Shown here one piece after another: positions 7,707 through 15,833 of a DNA stretch of 62,241 nt. Under the pieces are notes generated by a model, which was given only the letters and a program-made list of their open reading frames with translations, was not told the origin of the DNA and did no database searches. The position numbers were made by a program, and so were the translations under genes. Where the stretch lies: contig CAYUIK010000051.1 of NCBI GenBank assembly GCA_964444805.1, forward strand, positions 1 to 62,241, in the 5' to 3' direction. Every line of letters starts with the position of its first letter. Position 1 is the stretch's first letter. The stretch is from RECG01 sp964444805. GTDB taxonomy: Bacteria; Bacillota_I; Bacilli_A; Acholeplasmatales; Acholeplasmataceae.

Positions 7707-9764
7707 ATGAAAGAATATACGGCAGCAGAGATACGAAACATCGCGATCTTAGGCCACCAGGGATCCGGAAAAACGAGTCTTTCCGAAGCTCTTCTCTACG
7801 CGACTGAAGCGATCGAAAAAAAGGGAGAAGTCGAGAAAAAGAATACCGTTTCCGACTATATGGTGGAGGAACAGACGAAACAAAGTAGTCTTTCGATGAG
7901 TCTGATTCCCGTCGAATGGAACGATAAAAAGATCAATTTTCTCGATTTGCCCGGCAGCGACGAACTCGTCGGGGATTTGAATCAGGCGCTCAGCGTCGTG
8001 AAAGGGGCTGTACTCCTCGTCGATGCCAGCAAGGGCGTCGAAGTCGGTACGGAACGACTATGGCGGGAACTCAAAAATCGGCACATACCAACCGTCATTT
8101 ATGTTAACAAGATGGACAAGGAAAACGTCAAGTTCGACGATGTTTTGACCGAGATTCGCAATAAACTCGGCAAGAACACGCTCCCCTTCTCATGGCCGAT
8201 CGGGCATGATGAAAATTTCGAAGGGTATGTCAATGTCATCGAAATGAAGGCCCGCATCTACAAGGATGGCGTCGGTCACGATGAAGAGATTTGGGAAGAG
8301 AAAAGAGCGAAGATCGATGAACTCAGGAACATGGTCATGGAGAGCGTGGCTGAGACCTCGGAAGAGTTGCTCGAACTCTTTTTCGCTGGTGAAGAGATCA
8401 GCGACGAACAGATCAAGGATGGCCTTCGTTCCGGTATCGTAGCGGGTGAACTCGTTCCGATCATCGTCGGAAGCGCGACCAAATCGATCGGTATTCACGC
8501 CTTGTTGAAGACTTTTGCCGATTTCCTGCCCGCACCGAACGCCCTGAAAAAATTGAAGGCGAAGGACATGAATGGCGAGGAAGTCGAACGGGAAACCAGT
8601 GATGACCAACCGTTTTCCGGATATGTTTTCAAGACGATCGTCGACCCGTTTTTGGGTGCGGTCAGCTTTATCAAGATCAATTCCGGCACACTCAAAACGG
8701 GGCAGGAAGTACTGATCGCCAATCGTGATGAAACCCGCAAGATCATGAACCTTTTCATGCTGCGCGGAAAGATTCAGCTCCAAGCCGAACTCTATCATGC
8801 CGGCGACATCGTCGCGGCGGCGAAAGTCGAGAGCTTGCATACCGGTGATACGATCTGTGATCCGAAATCAGCCGTGGTCTATGAACCGGTCCCGATGCCT
8901 ACTCCGGTCATCTATATCGCCGTTCATCCGAAACACAAGAACGACGAAGACAAGATCTCACAGGCACTGCAGCGACTCAATATTGAGGATCCTACGTTTG
9001 AAATCGTTCGGAACAAGGAGACCGCTCAACTTCTTTTGGGTGGACAGGGCATGACACATCTCGGGTATGTGATAGAACGCATGAAGACGATGTTCAAGGT
9101 CGATGTCGACGTCTACGATCAAAAGATCGTCTACCGGGAAACGATCAAGAAGTCGGTTCAGGCCGAAGGAAAACACAAGAAACAATCCGGTGGTGCCGGA
9201 CAGTTCGGTCACGTTTGGATTCGTTTCGAACCGACGAAGGAAATCTTCGAGTTTTCCGAAGAAGTCTTTGGCGGTTCCGTACCGAAAAACTATTTCCCAG
9301 CTGTTGAAAAGGGTCTAATCGAAGCATTCGAAAAAGGACCACTCGCCGGGTTCCCCGTTATTAACGTCAAAGCGACGCTCTATGATGGTTCGTATCACCC
9401 GGTTGACTCGAATGAAATTTCCTTCAAGCTCGCCGCTTCGCTCGCTTTTAAAGAAGCAGTCAAGACGGCTCAACCCACGATTCTTGAACCGATCGTCAAA
9501 GTCGAAGTCACGGTCAAGGATCAATATGTCGGTGACGTCATGGGTGACATGAACAAACGGCGTGGACGCGTCCTCGGTATGAACCAAAGCGATGGTTTTC
9601 AAGTCGTTGTCGCGGACGTACCGGAAGCGGAAATCGTCAAATACGCGATCGACCTCAAGGCGATGACTCAGGGTAGCGGTTCATTCACGCGTGAGTTCAT
9701 CCGTTACGAAGAGGTTCCAGGCAATTTGATTCCCAAGATTATCGAAGCGTATAAAGAAGAGTAA
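7707..9764 (+). CDS. EF-G-like translational GTPase (EF-G paralogue)
   Basis: A 685-residue GTPase with the five-domain EF-G layout: P-loop GHQGSGKT (16-23), NKMD (134-137), domain II after about residue 280 and the EF-G domain IV/V C-terminal half. It most resembles the extra EF-G copy of Clostridia, not canonical FusA. The G3 motif is DLPGS (80-84) where canonical EF-G has DTPGH, so the catalytic His is Ser. Whether it translocates, recycles or hydrolyses slowly cannot be told. AGGAGG lies 8 bases before the ATG. A canonical fusA would be expected elsewhere in the genome. Confidence 0.88.
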   Translation: MKEYTAAEIRNIAILGHQGSGKTSLSEALLYATEAIEKKGEVEKKNTVSDYMVEEQTKQSSLSMSLIPVEWNDKKINFLDLPGSDELVGDLNQALSVVKGAVLLVDASKGVEVGTERLWRELKNRHIPTVIYVNKMDKENVKFDDVLTEIRNKLGKNTLPFSWPIGHDENFEGYVNVIEMKARIYKDGVGHDEEIWEEKRAKIDELRNMVMESVAETSEELLELFFAGEEISDEQIKDGLRSGIVAGELVPIIVGSATKSIGIHALLKTFADFLPAPNALKKLKAKDMNGEEVERETSDDQPFSGYVFKTIVDPFLGAVSFIKINSGTLKTGQEVLIANRDETRKIMNLFMLRGKIQLQAELYHAGDIVAAAKVESLHTGDTICDPKSAVVYEPVPMPTPVIYIAVHPKHKNDEDKISQALQRLNIEDPTFEIVRNKETAQLLLGGQGMTHLGYVIERMKTMFKVDVDVYDQKIVYRETIKKSVQAEGKHKKQSGGAGQFGHVWIRFEPTKEIFEFSEEVFGGSVPKNYFPAVEKGLIEAFEKGPLAGFPVINVKATLYDGSYHPVDSNEISFKLAASLAFKEAVKTAQPTILEPIVKVEVTVKDQYVGDVMGDMNKRRGRVLGMNQSDGFQVVVADVPEAEIVKYAIDLKAMTQGSGSFTREFIRYEEVPGNLIPKIIEAYKEE

Positions 9765-9771
9765 AAAACCG

Positions 9772-9805
9772 ACAAGCCCGACTAATATAGACTAGGAGGG
9801 CTTGT
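9772..9805 (+). promoter_or_regulatory. Inverted repeat enclosing a Shine-Dalgarno site
   Basis: ACAAGCCC (9772-9779) and GGGCTTGT (9798-9805) can pair over an 18-base loop in the gap before the next gene. The right arm covers the end of its AGGAGGG ribosome site (9794-9800). It lacks a T tract, so it looks more like translational masking than a terminator. Confidence 0.4.
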
Positions 9806-9806
9806 T

Positions 9807-10193
9807 ATGATATGTGAGGCGTGTGGAAAACTGACGAAAACGAGACGATCGTTTTCCAATCTTCTGTCTGTCGAGACACACCATATTTGTGAGCGATGTT
9901 ATCGGAAGTATCCCGTATACTTTACGCACCAGCACATACCGGTCGAATCGGGAACCGTCGATCTCTATATGGTCGTTCGATCGAAACATCGCACACACCC
10001 TCGTGCTCACATGTCCTTTCTAAAACCTCTCTACCTGGGGTTTATGGAAAGCGCGTTTGACGCATTCATCTATTTCGATGAGATTGATTCGGATGCCTAT
10101 GAACGATTGGATATGCTGGAGTTCGGCCGACTGTTCGTGGTCGCGCTCTATGGTGATATCAATAAAAAAAAGGAGAAGAGCTATGAAATATGA
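9807..10193 (+). CDS. ComFC-like zinc-ribbon protein lacking the phosphoribosyltransferase domain
   Basis: A 128-residue protein with an N-terminal four-Cys cluster (CEAC at 3-6 and CERC at about 33-36), as at the start of ComFC/ComF proteins. No phosphoribosyltransferase motif (DDVxTTG-like) follows and the protein is about half the ComFC length. The position directly before hpf matches the comF-hpf arrangement common in Bacillota, so a reduced ComFC relative is the best guess. Its last 11 bases overlap hpf. The function is unknown. Confidence 0.6.
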   Translation: MICEACGKLTKTRRSFSNLLSVETHHICERCYRKYPVYFTHQHIPVESGTVDLYMVVRSKHRTHPRAHMSFLKPLYLGFMESAFDAFIYFDEIDSDAYERLDMLEFGRLFVVALYGDINKKKEKSYEI

Positions 10194-10734
10194 AATCTTA
10201 GGGAAAAACGGATTCGTTCCTACCCAAGCCATCAAGGATTATGCGGAAAAGAGATTGAGCAAAGTCGTTTCCTTTTTTGGCCCGGATGTCATTCATGAAG
10301 TTCGGGTCGTCTGCAAAGTCTATCGTGACCATCAAAAGGTCGAAGTGACCATTCCCGCTAAGAGTACCGTCCTAAGAGCGGAAGTCTCCGATGTTGACAT
10401 GTACGCGGCCATCGATCGCGTAAATGATAAACTGGTTTCCCAGATTCGCAGACACAAAGACAAACTTAAGAACAACCTGGAAAAGGAAGGCATCAAACAG
10501 GCGTACAGCCAGGAGTTCGATGCGGAATCGTTGGAAAAGGAAGTTCTCGCCACTCAGCTCGTCAAAAACAAACAGGTTGAACTTAAACCGATGACATCCG
10601 AGGAAGCCATTTCGGCCATGGAACTCTCCGGCCATGACTTCTACGTGTTCCTCGACAAGGATTCGAATCGGACACACGTCGTCTACCGTCGTCAGGATGG
10701 GGATTACGCGGTCATTGAGACGAAGAGCGTATAG
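10183..10734 (+). CDS. hpf: Ribosome hibernation promoting factor, long form
   Basis: A 183-residue HPF/RaiA-type protein that binds 70S ribosomes and, in its long form, promotes 100S dimers in stationary phase. The N-terminal domain (about 1-100) has the basic RRHKDKLK stretch; the C-terminal domain (about 125-183) holds the dimerisation sequence with GHDFYVFLDKDS and VVYRRQDGDYAVIE. ATG 10183 is preferred over upstream in-frame starts because AAAGGAG lies just before it and homology begins at MKYEILGKNG. It overlaps the upstream gene by 11 bases. Confidence 0.95.
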   Translation: MKYEILGKNGFVPTQAIKDYAEKRLSKVVSFFGPDVIHEVRVVCKVYRDHQKVEVTIPAKSTVLRAEVSDVDMYAAIDRVNDKLVSQIRRHKDKLKNNLEKEGIKQAYSQEFDAESLEKEVLATQLVKNKQVELKPMTSEEAISAMELSGHDFYVFLDKDSNRTHVVYRRQDGDYAVIETKSV

Positions 10735-10744
10735 AATAACAAAA

Positions 10745-10771
10745 AAGCACGCGACCAAAGATCGCGTGCTT
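10745..10771. terminator. Bidirectional terminator between hpf and sodA
   Basis: AAGCACGCGA (10745-10754) pairs perfectly with TCGCGTGCTT (10762-10771) over a 7-base loop. An A-run at 10740-10746 gives a strong T tract for sodA on the minus strand; the plus-strand tail is only T-rich. Confidence 0.8.
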
Positions 10772-10777
10772 ATCTCT

Positions 10778-11380
10778 TTATGCCTGTTTGTAAAGTTCTT
10801 CGACTTTGTTCCAGTTGACGACGTTGAAGAACGCGGAAATATAGTCAGGACGACGGTTTTGATAGTTGAGGTAATAGGCATGTTCCCAAACATCGAGACC
10901 GAGAATGGGTTTGCCTTCGGCAAGTGGCGTATCCTGATTCGGTGTGGAAAGGACTTTAAGTTGCTTGTTGGGGGTTACGATGAGCCAAGCCCAGCCACTG
11001 CCAAAACGTGTTGCTGCAGCATTGCTGAACTCTTCCTTGAAAGCGTCGAAAGAACCGAATGCCTTGTTGATGGCGTTTAAGAGTTCGCCTTTCGGTGTTT
11101 GACCGTCGTTGACTTTGAGAAGAGGCCAGAAGAAGCTGTGGTTGAAGTGTCCGCCACCGTTGTTTTGAACGGCTGTTCGGATGTCCGCTGGAACAAGGGA
11201 GAGATCCGCGAGCAGCGTTTCAAGCGGTGTGTTCAATTCCGGGTGTTTGTCGAGTGCTGCGTTCAACTTTGTGACATAACCCTGGTGATGTTTCGTGTAG
11301 TGGATTTCCATGGTTCGAGCGTCAATAAATGGTTCAAGTGCATCAAATGCATATGGTAGTTTTGGTAGTTCGTATGACAT
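10778..11380 (-). CDS. sodA: Superoxide dismutase, Fe/Mn family (probably Mn)
   Basis: A 200-residue SOD converting superoxide to oxygen and peroxide in the cytoplasm. Metal ligands are H27, H81, D163 and H167 (DVWEHAYY). NNGGGHFNH and TPNQDTPL are of the Mn-type pattern, though metal choice needs biochemistry. The second ATG (11380) is chosen because AAGGAGGT sits 6-7 bases before it but adjoins the first ATG (11386). It has its own promoter with a palindrome, suggesting metal- or redox-responsive control. Confidence 0.95.
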   Translation of the reverse strand: MSYELPKLPYAFDALEPFIDARTMEIHYTKHHQGYVTKLNAALDKHPELNTPLETLLADLSLVPADIRTAVQNNGGGHFNHSFFWPLLKVNDGQTPKGELLNAINKAFGSFDAFKEEFSNAAATRFGSGWAWLIVTPNKQLKVLSTPNQDTPLAEGKPILGLDVWEHAYYLNYQNRRPDYISAFFNVVNWNKVEELYKQA

Positions 11381-11407
11381 GTTCATACCTCCTTATCAGA
11401 TAGTTCC

Positions 11408-11436
11408 ATCATAATCGATTATCGTTGATTTTTCAA
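11408..11436 (-). promoter_or_regulatory. sodA: sodA promoter with a Fur/PerR-like palindrome
   Basis: On the minus strand TTGAAA (11436-11431), 17 bases and TATGAT (11413-11408) form the promoter. A perfect palindrome ATAATCGATTAT at 11411-11422 overlaps the -10 and spacer. Its AT-rich half sites resemble Fur-family boxes, but the centre is 2 bases instead of 1. Confidence 0.6.
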
Positions 11437-11476
11437 TTGTTTTGCACGAATCAAGACGATATGAGTTAAAAAAAAT

Positions 11477-13057
11477 CTAAATTGTTCGTTTTCCATTTTT
11501 AATCAGATCGATGATCCGTTTTTCATCGATATCGATGTAGATCGTTTTGTAGTTTTGGTAGGTCACTTGGTATCCCGGTCTGCCATTTAATTTACGGACA
11601 TGCTTGACGCGCGCGTAGTCGACCGGGATGGATTCGGAAAAGCGAAGTTTCGAGTGATAGGCGGCGAGTTGTGCCGCGGTACGGATCTTCTGTTCGTCAA
11701 GTGTTTCACTTTGACAGACGACATGACTTCCGGGAGCTTGCTTGACGTGGAACCAGTAGTCGTCTCGGTGCGCGAGTTCATGCGTGATGTAGGCGTTCTG
11801 ATGGCTGTTTCGACCGACCAAGTAACGTGCACTCCCATCGCTGATGTCGAGATAAGACGGTTTCTTTCGGTCTTTTTTCCCCGGTTTTCGCGTTTGATTC
11901 GTTTGGAATCCGAATTCGATGAGCTCATTTTCGAAATCGGCAATATTCTCCGGACCGGACAATTCGAGATTGATCTTGAACGTTTCGAACAGGTCGATGA
12001 GTTCACGAACTTCGTTTTCTCTTTTTTTCAAGTGCGCGAGCCCGCGTTTCGCCTTGTGATAGATCCGATATTTCTTTTGGGCGTTTTCATTGAGCGTGAG
12101 CGTTGGATCGAGTGCAATCGTCCGGTTGTCGCTCTCGATTCGAGCGAAATACGCTTTTAGGTCATGACCGCTTTGATAGATCAGGTCCGCCTCTTCTTTG
12201 ATCCGCAGTTTATCCTTCGTTTCGTCGATCGATTCCAAAATTTTCGAACGCTTATCAAACAGTTTTTGCTGGTGTTGTCTGATGAACGTTTCGTGTCTTT
12301 TCGTTGAGATCTGAAAGCGTTTGGCTCGATCATCGAGCAGTTCGCTCAGGCTGGCATACGTTTTTTTCTCGACCTGATCGGAAAAGATGTCGAAGGCATA
12401 GATCTTGTTATGGGTGACATCCTTGGTCGGTTGCAGCTCGATTTCCTGGGGCATCAAGCGGTTTTCAAAAAGATAGGAGGCGAGCAAGGGCGAAATCCCC
12501 AAGTAGTTCTTGACGAGATCCTGTGGTTTCTCGACGGTCGAATAATCGATTTCGGTAAACGGCTTGCCGATGGCCTTGAAAAAGGCGAATGGCGCAAGCG
12601 GCAACAACTGTCGTCCCGTTTCGAAGTGCATCCGTTTGAAACAGTCGATGATCCGGTCCTCACCGACGAGAATGAGGTTCGAGTGGCGACCCATCGCCTC
12701 GAAGATCAGTTGTTTTTCGGTTGGACCATTGATAAAATCATGAACGAGAAAACGCCAGATCAAAACGCGATCGGTCAGATATTGTTCGATTCCTTTGAGA
12801 ATGGCCCCTTCAAGGTGTTTTTTCAAAGCCGAAAGAAACTGTGAAGATTTTTGTGCCTGGTCATCCTTCGTGGTGATGTAGACACTATAGAGATTCGATT
12901 CGAGTTGAAAGACGACGCGCTTGCGCGTCCTGTTTTGATAAAAGGTGAAAAGAAACCGCGTATCGTCCTTTTGTTGAACCTTCTCGAGTCGACCGCGTGA
13001 CAGTTCACCATTGAGTTCGTTGATGAGATGATGGATGAAAAAACCGTCGAATGCCAT
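11477..13057 (-). CDS. rqcH: RqcH/NFACT family ribosome quality-control protein
   Basis: A 526-residue NEMF/Tae2/FbpA homologue. In Bacillus subtilis RqcH binds stalled 50S-peptidyl-tRNA and directs C-terminal alanine tailing. The N-terminal NFACT-N domain begins MAFDGFFIHHLINEL. Helical coiled-coil segments lie at about 260-400, and the C-terminal NFACT-R domain has DISDGSARYLVGRNSHQN and DDYWFHVKQAPGSHVV. Start 13057 is used because GGAGGT precedes this ATG; an in-frame TTG at 13069 lies upstream of that ribosome site. It is transcribed divergently from gmk. Confidence 0.93.
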   Translation of the reverse strand: MAFDGFFIHHLINELNGELSRGRLEKVQQKDDTRFLFTFYQNRTRKRVVFQLESNLYSVYITTKDDQAQKSSQFLSALKKHLEGAILKGIEQYLTDRVLIWRFLVHDFINGPTEKQLIFEAMGRHSNLILVGEDRIIDCFKRMHFETGRQLLPLAPFAFFKAIGKPFTEIDYSTVEKPQDLVKNYLGISPLLASYLFENRLMPQEIELQPTKDVTHNKIYAFDIFSDQVEKKTYASLSELLDDRAKRFQISTKRHETFIRQHQQKLFDKRSKILESIDETKDKLRIKEEADLIYQSGHDLKAYFARIESDNRTIALDPTLTLNENAQKKYRIYHKAKRGLAHLKKRENEVRELIDLFETFKINLELSGPENIADFENELIEFGFQTNQTRKPGKKDRKKPSYLDISDGSARYLVGRNSHQNAYITHELAHRDDYWFHVKQAPGSHVVCQSETLDEQKIRTAAQLAAYHSKLRFSESIPVDYARVKHVRKLNGRPGYQVTYQNYKTIYIDIDEKRIIDLIKNGKRTI

Positions 13058-13126
13058 GTGAACCTCCAATTATGTGTGCAAGCCGCGCCTTAAACCGCCC
13101 GCAGCGAAAAAAACGAGCGTTTATGG

Positions 13127-13155
13127 TTTACACCACCCATTTTATCATATATAAT
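13127..13155 (+). promoter_or_regulatory. gmk: gmk promoter, overlapping a divergent rqcH promoter
   Basis: TTTACA (13127-13132), 17 bases and TATAAT (13150-13155) drive gmk. Within this spacer the minus strand carries TGATAAAAT (13147-13139), a plausible extended -10 for rqcH, so the two promoters may compete. Confidence 0.7.
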
Positions 13156-13188
13156 GGAAGTTAAGACAAGAGAACAAAGGAGGCATCC

Positions 13189-13806
13189 ATGAAACTCAAT
13201 GAACGGGGATTGCTCATCGTCCTGTCCGGTCCATCTGGAGTTGGGAAAGGCACGGTCCGACGCGCACTTTTCCAAATGAAAAATCACGACCTCGTGTACT
13301 CGGTATCCATGACGACCAGGCCTCCTCGCGATCATGAAGTTGATGGTGTCGACTACTACTTCGTCGATAAAAAAACGTTTTTGACCCGCATTCGCGAGAA
13401 CAAGTTCCTCGAATGGGCTGAATTCGTTGGTCATTACTATGGGACGCCGCTCGACAAGGTTGAAGAACAACTCGATCAGGGCAAAGAAGTCGTACTCGAG
13501 ATCGAAGTTGAAGGAGCCCTTCAAGTACGTAAGCAGATGAAGGATGCGGTTTTCATTTTCCTCGTGCCACCCGGTAAAAAAGCGCTCTATGAACGACTGA
13601 AAAAACGAGGTACCGAACCGCTTTCTATGATCGAGAAGCGGATGAAAAAAGCGGAGAGGGAGTTTTTACTCGCACACAAGTACGACTATATCGTCGTTAA
13701 CGACGAGGTACACAATGCCGCGGATCGTATTATGGCAATCGTTCGAGCCGAGCATGCTCGCACCGAGCGAACGATACACAACTACATGAAGATGATAGGA
13801 GAGTGA
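13189..13806 (+). CDS. gmk: Guanylate kinase
   Basis: A 205-residue kinase converting GMP and ATP to GDP and ADP. The P-loop is GPSGVGKGT, followed by SVSMTTRPPRDHEVDGVDYYFV (GMP binding) and the EVEGALQVRKQ region, all typical. It sits in the conserved gmk-rpoZ pair, 4 bases before rpoZ, with AAAGGAGG before its ATG. Confidence 0.97.
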   Translation: MKLNERGLLIVLSGPSGVGKGTVRRALFQMKNHDLVYSVSMTTRPPRDHEVDGVDYYFVDKKTFLTRIRENKFLEWAEFVGHYYGTPLDKVEEQLDQGKEVVLEIEVEGALQVRKQMKDAVFIFLVPPGKKALYERLKKRGTEPLSMIEKRMKKAEREFLLAHKYDYIVVNDEVHNAADRIMAIVRAEHARTERTIHNYMKMIGE

Positions 13807-13810
13807 ACAC

Positions 13811-14026
13811 ATGATTAAGAATCAGGATGGTTTGCGTTACCCGTCGATCGATGATCTTCTTAAGAAAATCGATTCGAAATACAAGCTCGTCTATGCCGCC
13901 AGCAAAGTTGCAGGCATTCTCGAACACGACAATTTACGTGTCGAGGGGGCGAAATGCGTACAAAGCGTCGGCATCGCACTTGAAGAAATCCTCGATGATC
14001 GGGTTACGATCGAATTCGAAACGTAA
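13811..14026 (+). CDS. rpoZ: RNA polymerase omega subunit
   Basis: A 71-residue omega subunit that helps fold and assemble beta prime. It starts with the family-typical LRYPSIDDLLKKIDSKYKLVYAASKVA helix. Its place after gmk is the standard Bacillota arrangement, and a terminator follows. Confidence 0.93.
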   Translation: MIKNQDGLRYPSIDDLLKKIDSKYKLVYAASKVAGILEHDNLRVEGAKCVQSVGIALEEILDDRVTIEFET

Positions 14027-14030
14027 AAAA

Positions 14031-14062
14031 GAAAGTGCTCATCACAGCGATGGGCTCTTTTT
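14031..14062 (+). terminator. Intrinsic terminator after rpoZ
   Basis: GCTCATC (14037-14043) pairs with GATGGGC (14049-14055) over a 5-base loop. After one mismatch, GAAAG (14031-14035) pairs with the CTTTTT tail. Confidence 0.7.
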
Positions 14063-14108
14063 AAACAGTTCCTGATCATTCGATCCAGGAAAATTAAAGG
14101 ATGACTCC

Positions 14109-15833
14109 ATGGATTTCAGTACCAAACTCAAAGTCTTGCCGGATGCACCCGGTTGTTATCTGATGAAGGATGAAAAGGACCAGGTCATCTATGTCGGCAA
14201 GGCTAAAAACTTAAAAAAACGCGTAAAATCGTATTTTATCGGCGCGCACAATGAAAAGACGACGCTGCTCGTTTCCGAGATCCGTGATTTTTCTGTTGTC
14301 ATGACGAACAGCGAACACGAATCTTTGATTCTCGAGCTCAATCTGATCAAGGAGCACATGCCGAAATACAACATCAGACTCGCCGACGACAAGACCTATC
14401 CCTATATCGAACTTACGGAAGAACGTTATCCAAGGCTTAGGGTGGTTCGTAAGAAAAAGCCCAGTGGACGTCTTTTCGGCCCTTATCCCAATGTATACGG
14501 GGCGCGCGAGACCGTGCGGTTGCTCAATCGCCTCTATCCTTTGCGAAAATGCGATGCGCTTCCGAAAAAGGAGTGTCTCTACTATCATATCGGTCAGTGT
14601 CTCGCACCTTGCATTTTCCCGGATGTCGATTTTGACCGTTACGTTCGCGAAATCGTTCGCTTTCTGAAGGGAGACACCAAGGATGTGCTCGACCGCCTTT
14701 ACAAAGAGATGGAAGAGGCGAGTTCGGCTCTATCTTTCGAGAAAGCGGCCGAGTATCGGGATATGATCGGACACGTTGAAGAGACGACGAGAAAGCAGAT
14801 CATCAATTTGAGTGACTTCAAGGACCGGGATGCCGTCGGCTACGCGCATGACGTCGACGATGTCGCTCTCCAGATTTTGATGTTGCGTCAAGGAAAAATC
14901 GTCGATCACCACCATATCGTATTTTCCTATGTCGGCGATCCGATGGAATCGGCATTGAGCTATTTGCAGCAATACTATGAATCCGTTCATCTCGATGAGG
15001 TGCTCTTTGACGACACATTCGTCGATGAAGAGGTCTCGCCCCTGTTTAAGAAGGCGTTGATCCCTAAACGGGGTCCGAAGAAACATTTGACCGATCTCGC
15101 CCATAAAAATGCGACCTATGACCTTCTGCATCACCATGAGATCTATCGCCACAAGGATGAGAGAAAACAGGAAGCTGTGCGAGAATTAGGCGAGATCATC
15201 GGACGAACGGTCGAACGGATCGAAGTGTTCGACAATGCCCAGCTCTTCGGTACGGCACCGATTTCCGCGATGATTGTCTATGAAAACCAATTCGATAAGA
15301 ACAACTATCGGAAATACCATCTGAAAACCACGACGAACGACGACTATCAGGCCATGCGTGAAGTGACGTATCGGCGCTACCAGCGACTGCTCGTCGAAGA
15401 GAAACGCCTGCCCGATCTCGTTTTGGTCGATGGTGGTCTTGGCCAGGTGCGTGCCGCCAAGGACGTGCTGTTTGAACTGATGGTCGACCTTCCGGTCGCG
15501 GGACTGAAAAAGAACAACAGGCATCAACTCGAAGCATTGATCTACAACGAGCGAAGCTATGCGCTCTTGAAACACAGTCCGCTCTACAAACTGCTCTCGA
15601 AGCTCAGCGAAGAGGTTCATCGCTTCGCGATCGATTTTCACCGAAAGACCCGCAAGAAGAAAACGATCGCTTCGCCGCTCGATCGCATACCGGGAATCGG
15701 ACCCAAACGCAAGCGCATGCTGCTCGAACACTTCAAAACGATGGAGAATCTCAAAAACGCGAGTGAAAAAGAACTCATAACGCTCGGGTTGCCAAAAAAC
15801 GTCATCCAAGCCATGAAGGAGGTCATCTCATGA
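14109..15833 (+). CDS. uvrC: Excinuclease ABC subunit C
   Basis: A 574-residue UvrC, the dual-incision nuclease of nucleotide excision repair. In order: GIY-YIG nuclease (residues about 12-90, VIYVGKAKNLKKRVKSYF), a four-Cys cluster (CDALPKKECLYYHIGQCLAPC), a UVR motif (about 195-230), an RNase H-like domain with LVLVDGGLGQ, and C-terminal helix-hairpin-helices (RIPGIGPKRKRMLLEHF). It overlaps the downstream exonuclease gene by ATGA. Confidence 0.97.
   Translation: MDFSTKLKVLPDAPGCYLMKDEKDQVIYVGKAKNLKKRVKSYFIGAHNEKTTLLVSEIRDFSVVMTNSEHESLILELNLIKEHMPKYNIRLADDKTYPYIELTEERYPRLRVVRKKKPSGRLFGPYPNVYGARETVRLLNRLYPLRKCDALPKKECLYYHIGQCLAPCIFPDVDFDRYVREIVRFLKGDTKDVLDRLYKEMEEASSALSFEKAAEYRDMIGHVEETTRKQIINLSDFKDRDAVGYAHDVDDVALQILMLRQGKIVDHHHIVFSYVGDPMESALSYLQQYYESVHLDEVLFDDTFVDEEVSPLFKKALIPKRGPKKHLTDLAHKNATYDLLHHHEIYRHKDERKQEAVRELGEIIGRTVERIEVFDNAQLFGTAPISAMIVYENQFDKNNYRKYHLKTTTNDDYQAMREVTYRRYQRLLVEEKRLPDLVLVDGGLGQVRAAKDVLFELMVDLPVAGLKKNNRHQLEALIYNERSYALLKHSPLYKLLSKLSEEVHRFAIDFHRKTRKKKTIASPLDRIPGIGPKRKRMLLEHFKTMENLKNASEKELITLGLPKNVIQAMKEVIS

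Noticed and set aside
13811..14075. 82-codon frame overlapping rpoZ in another phase
   Set aside because: rpoZ shows clear family similarity and a ribosome site; the overlapping frame has neither.
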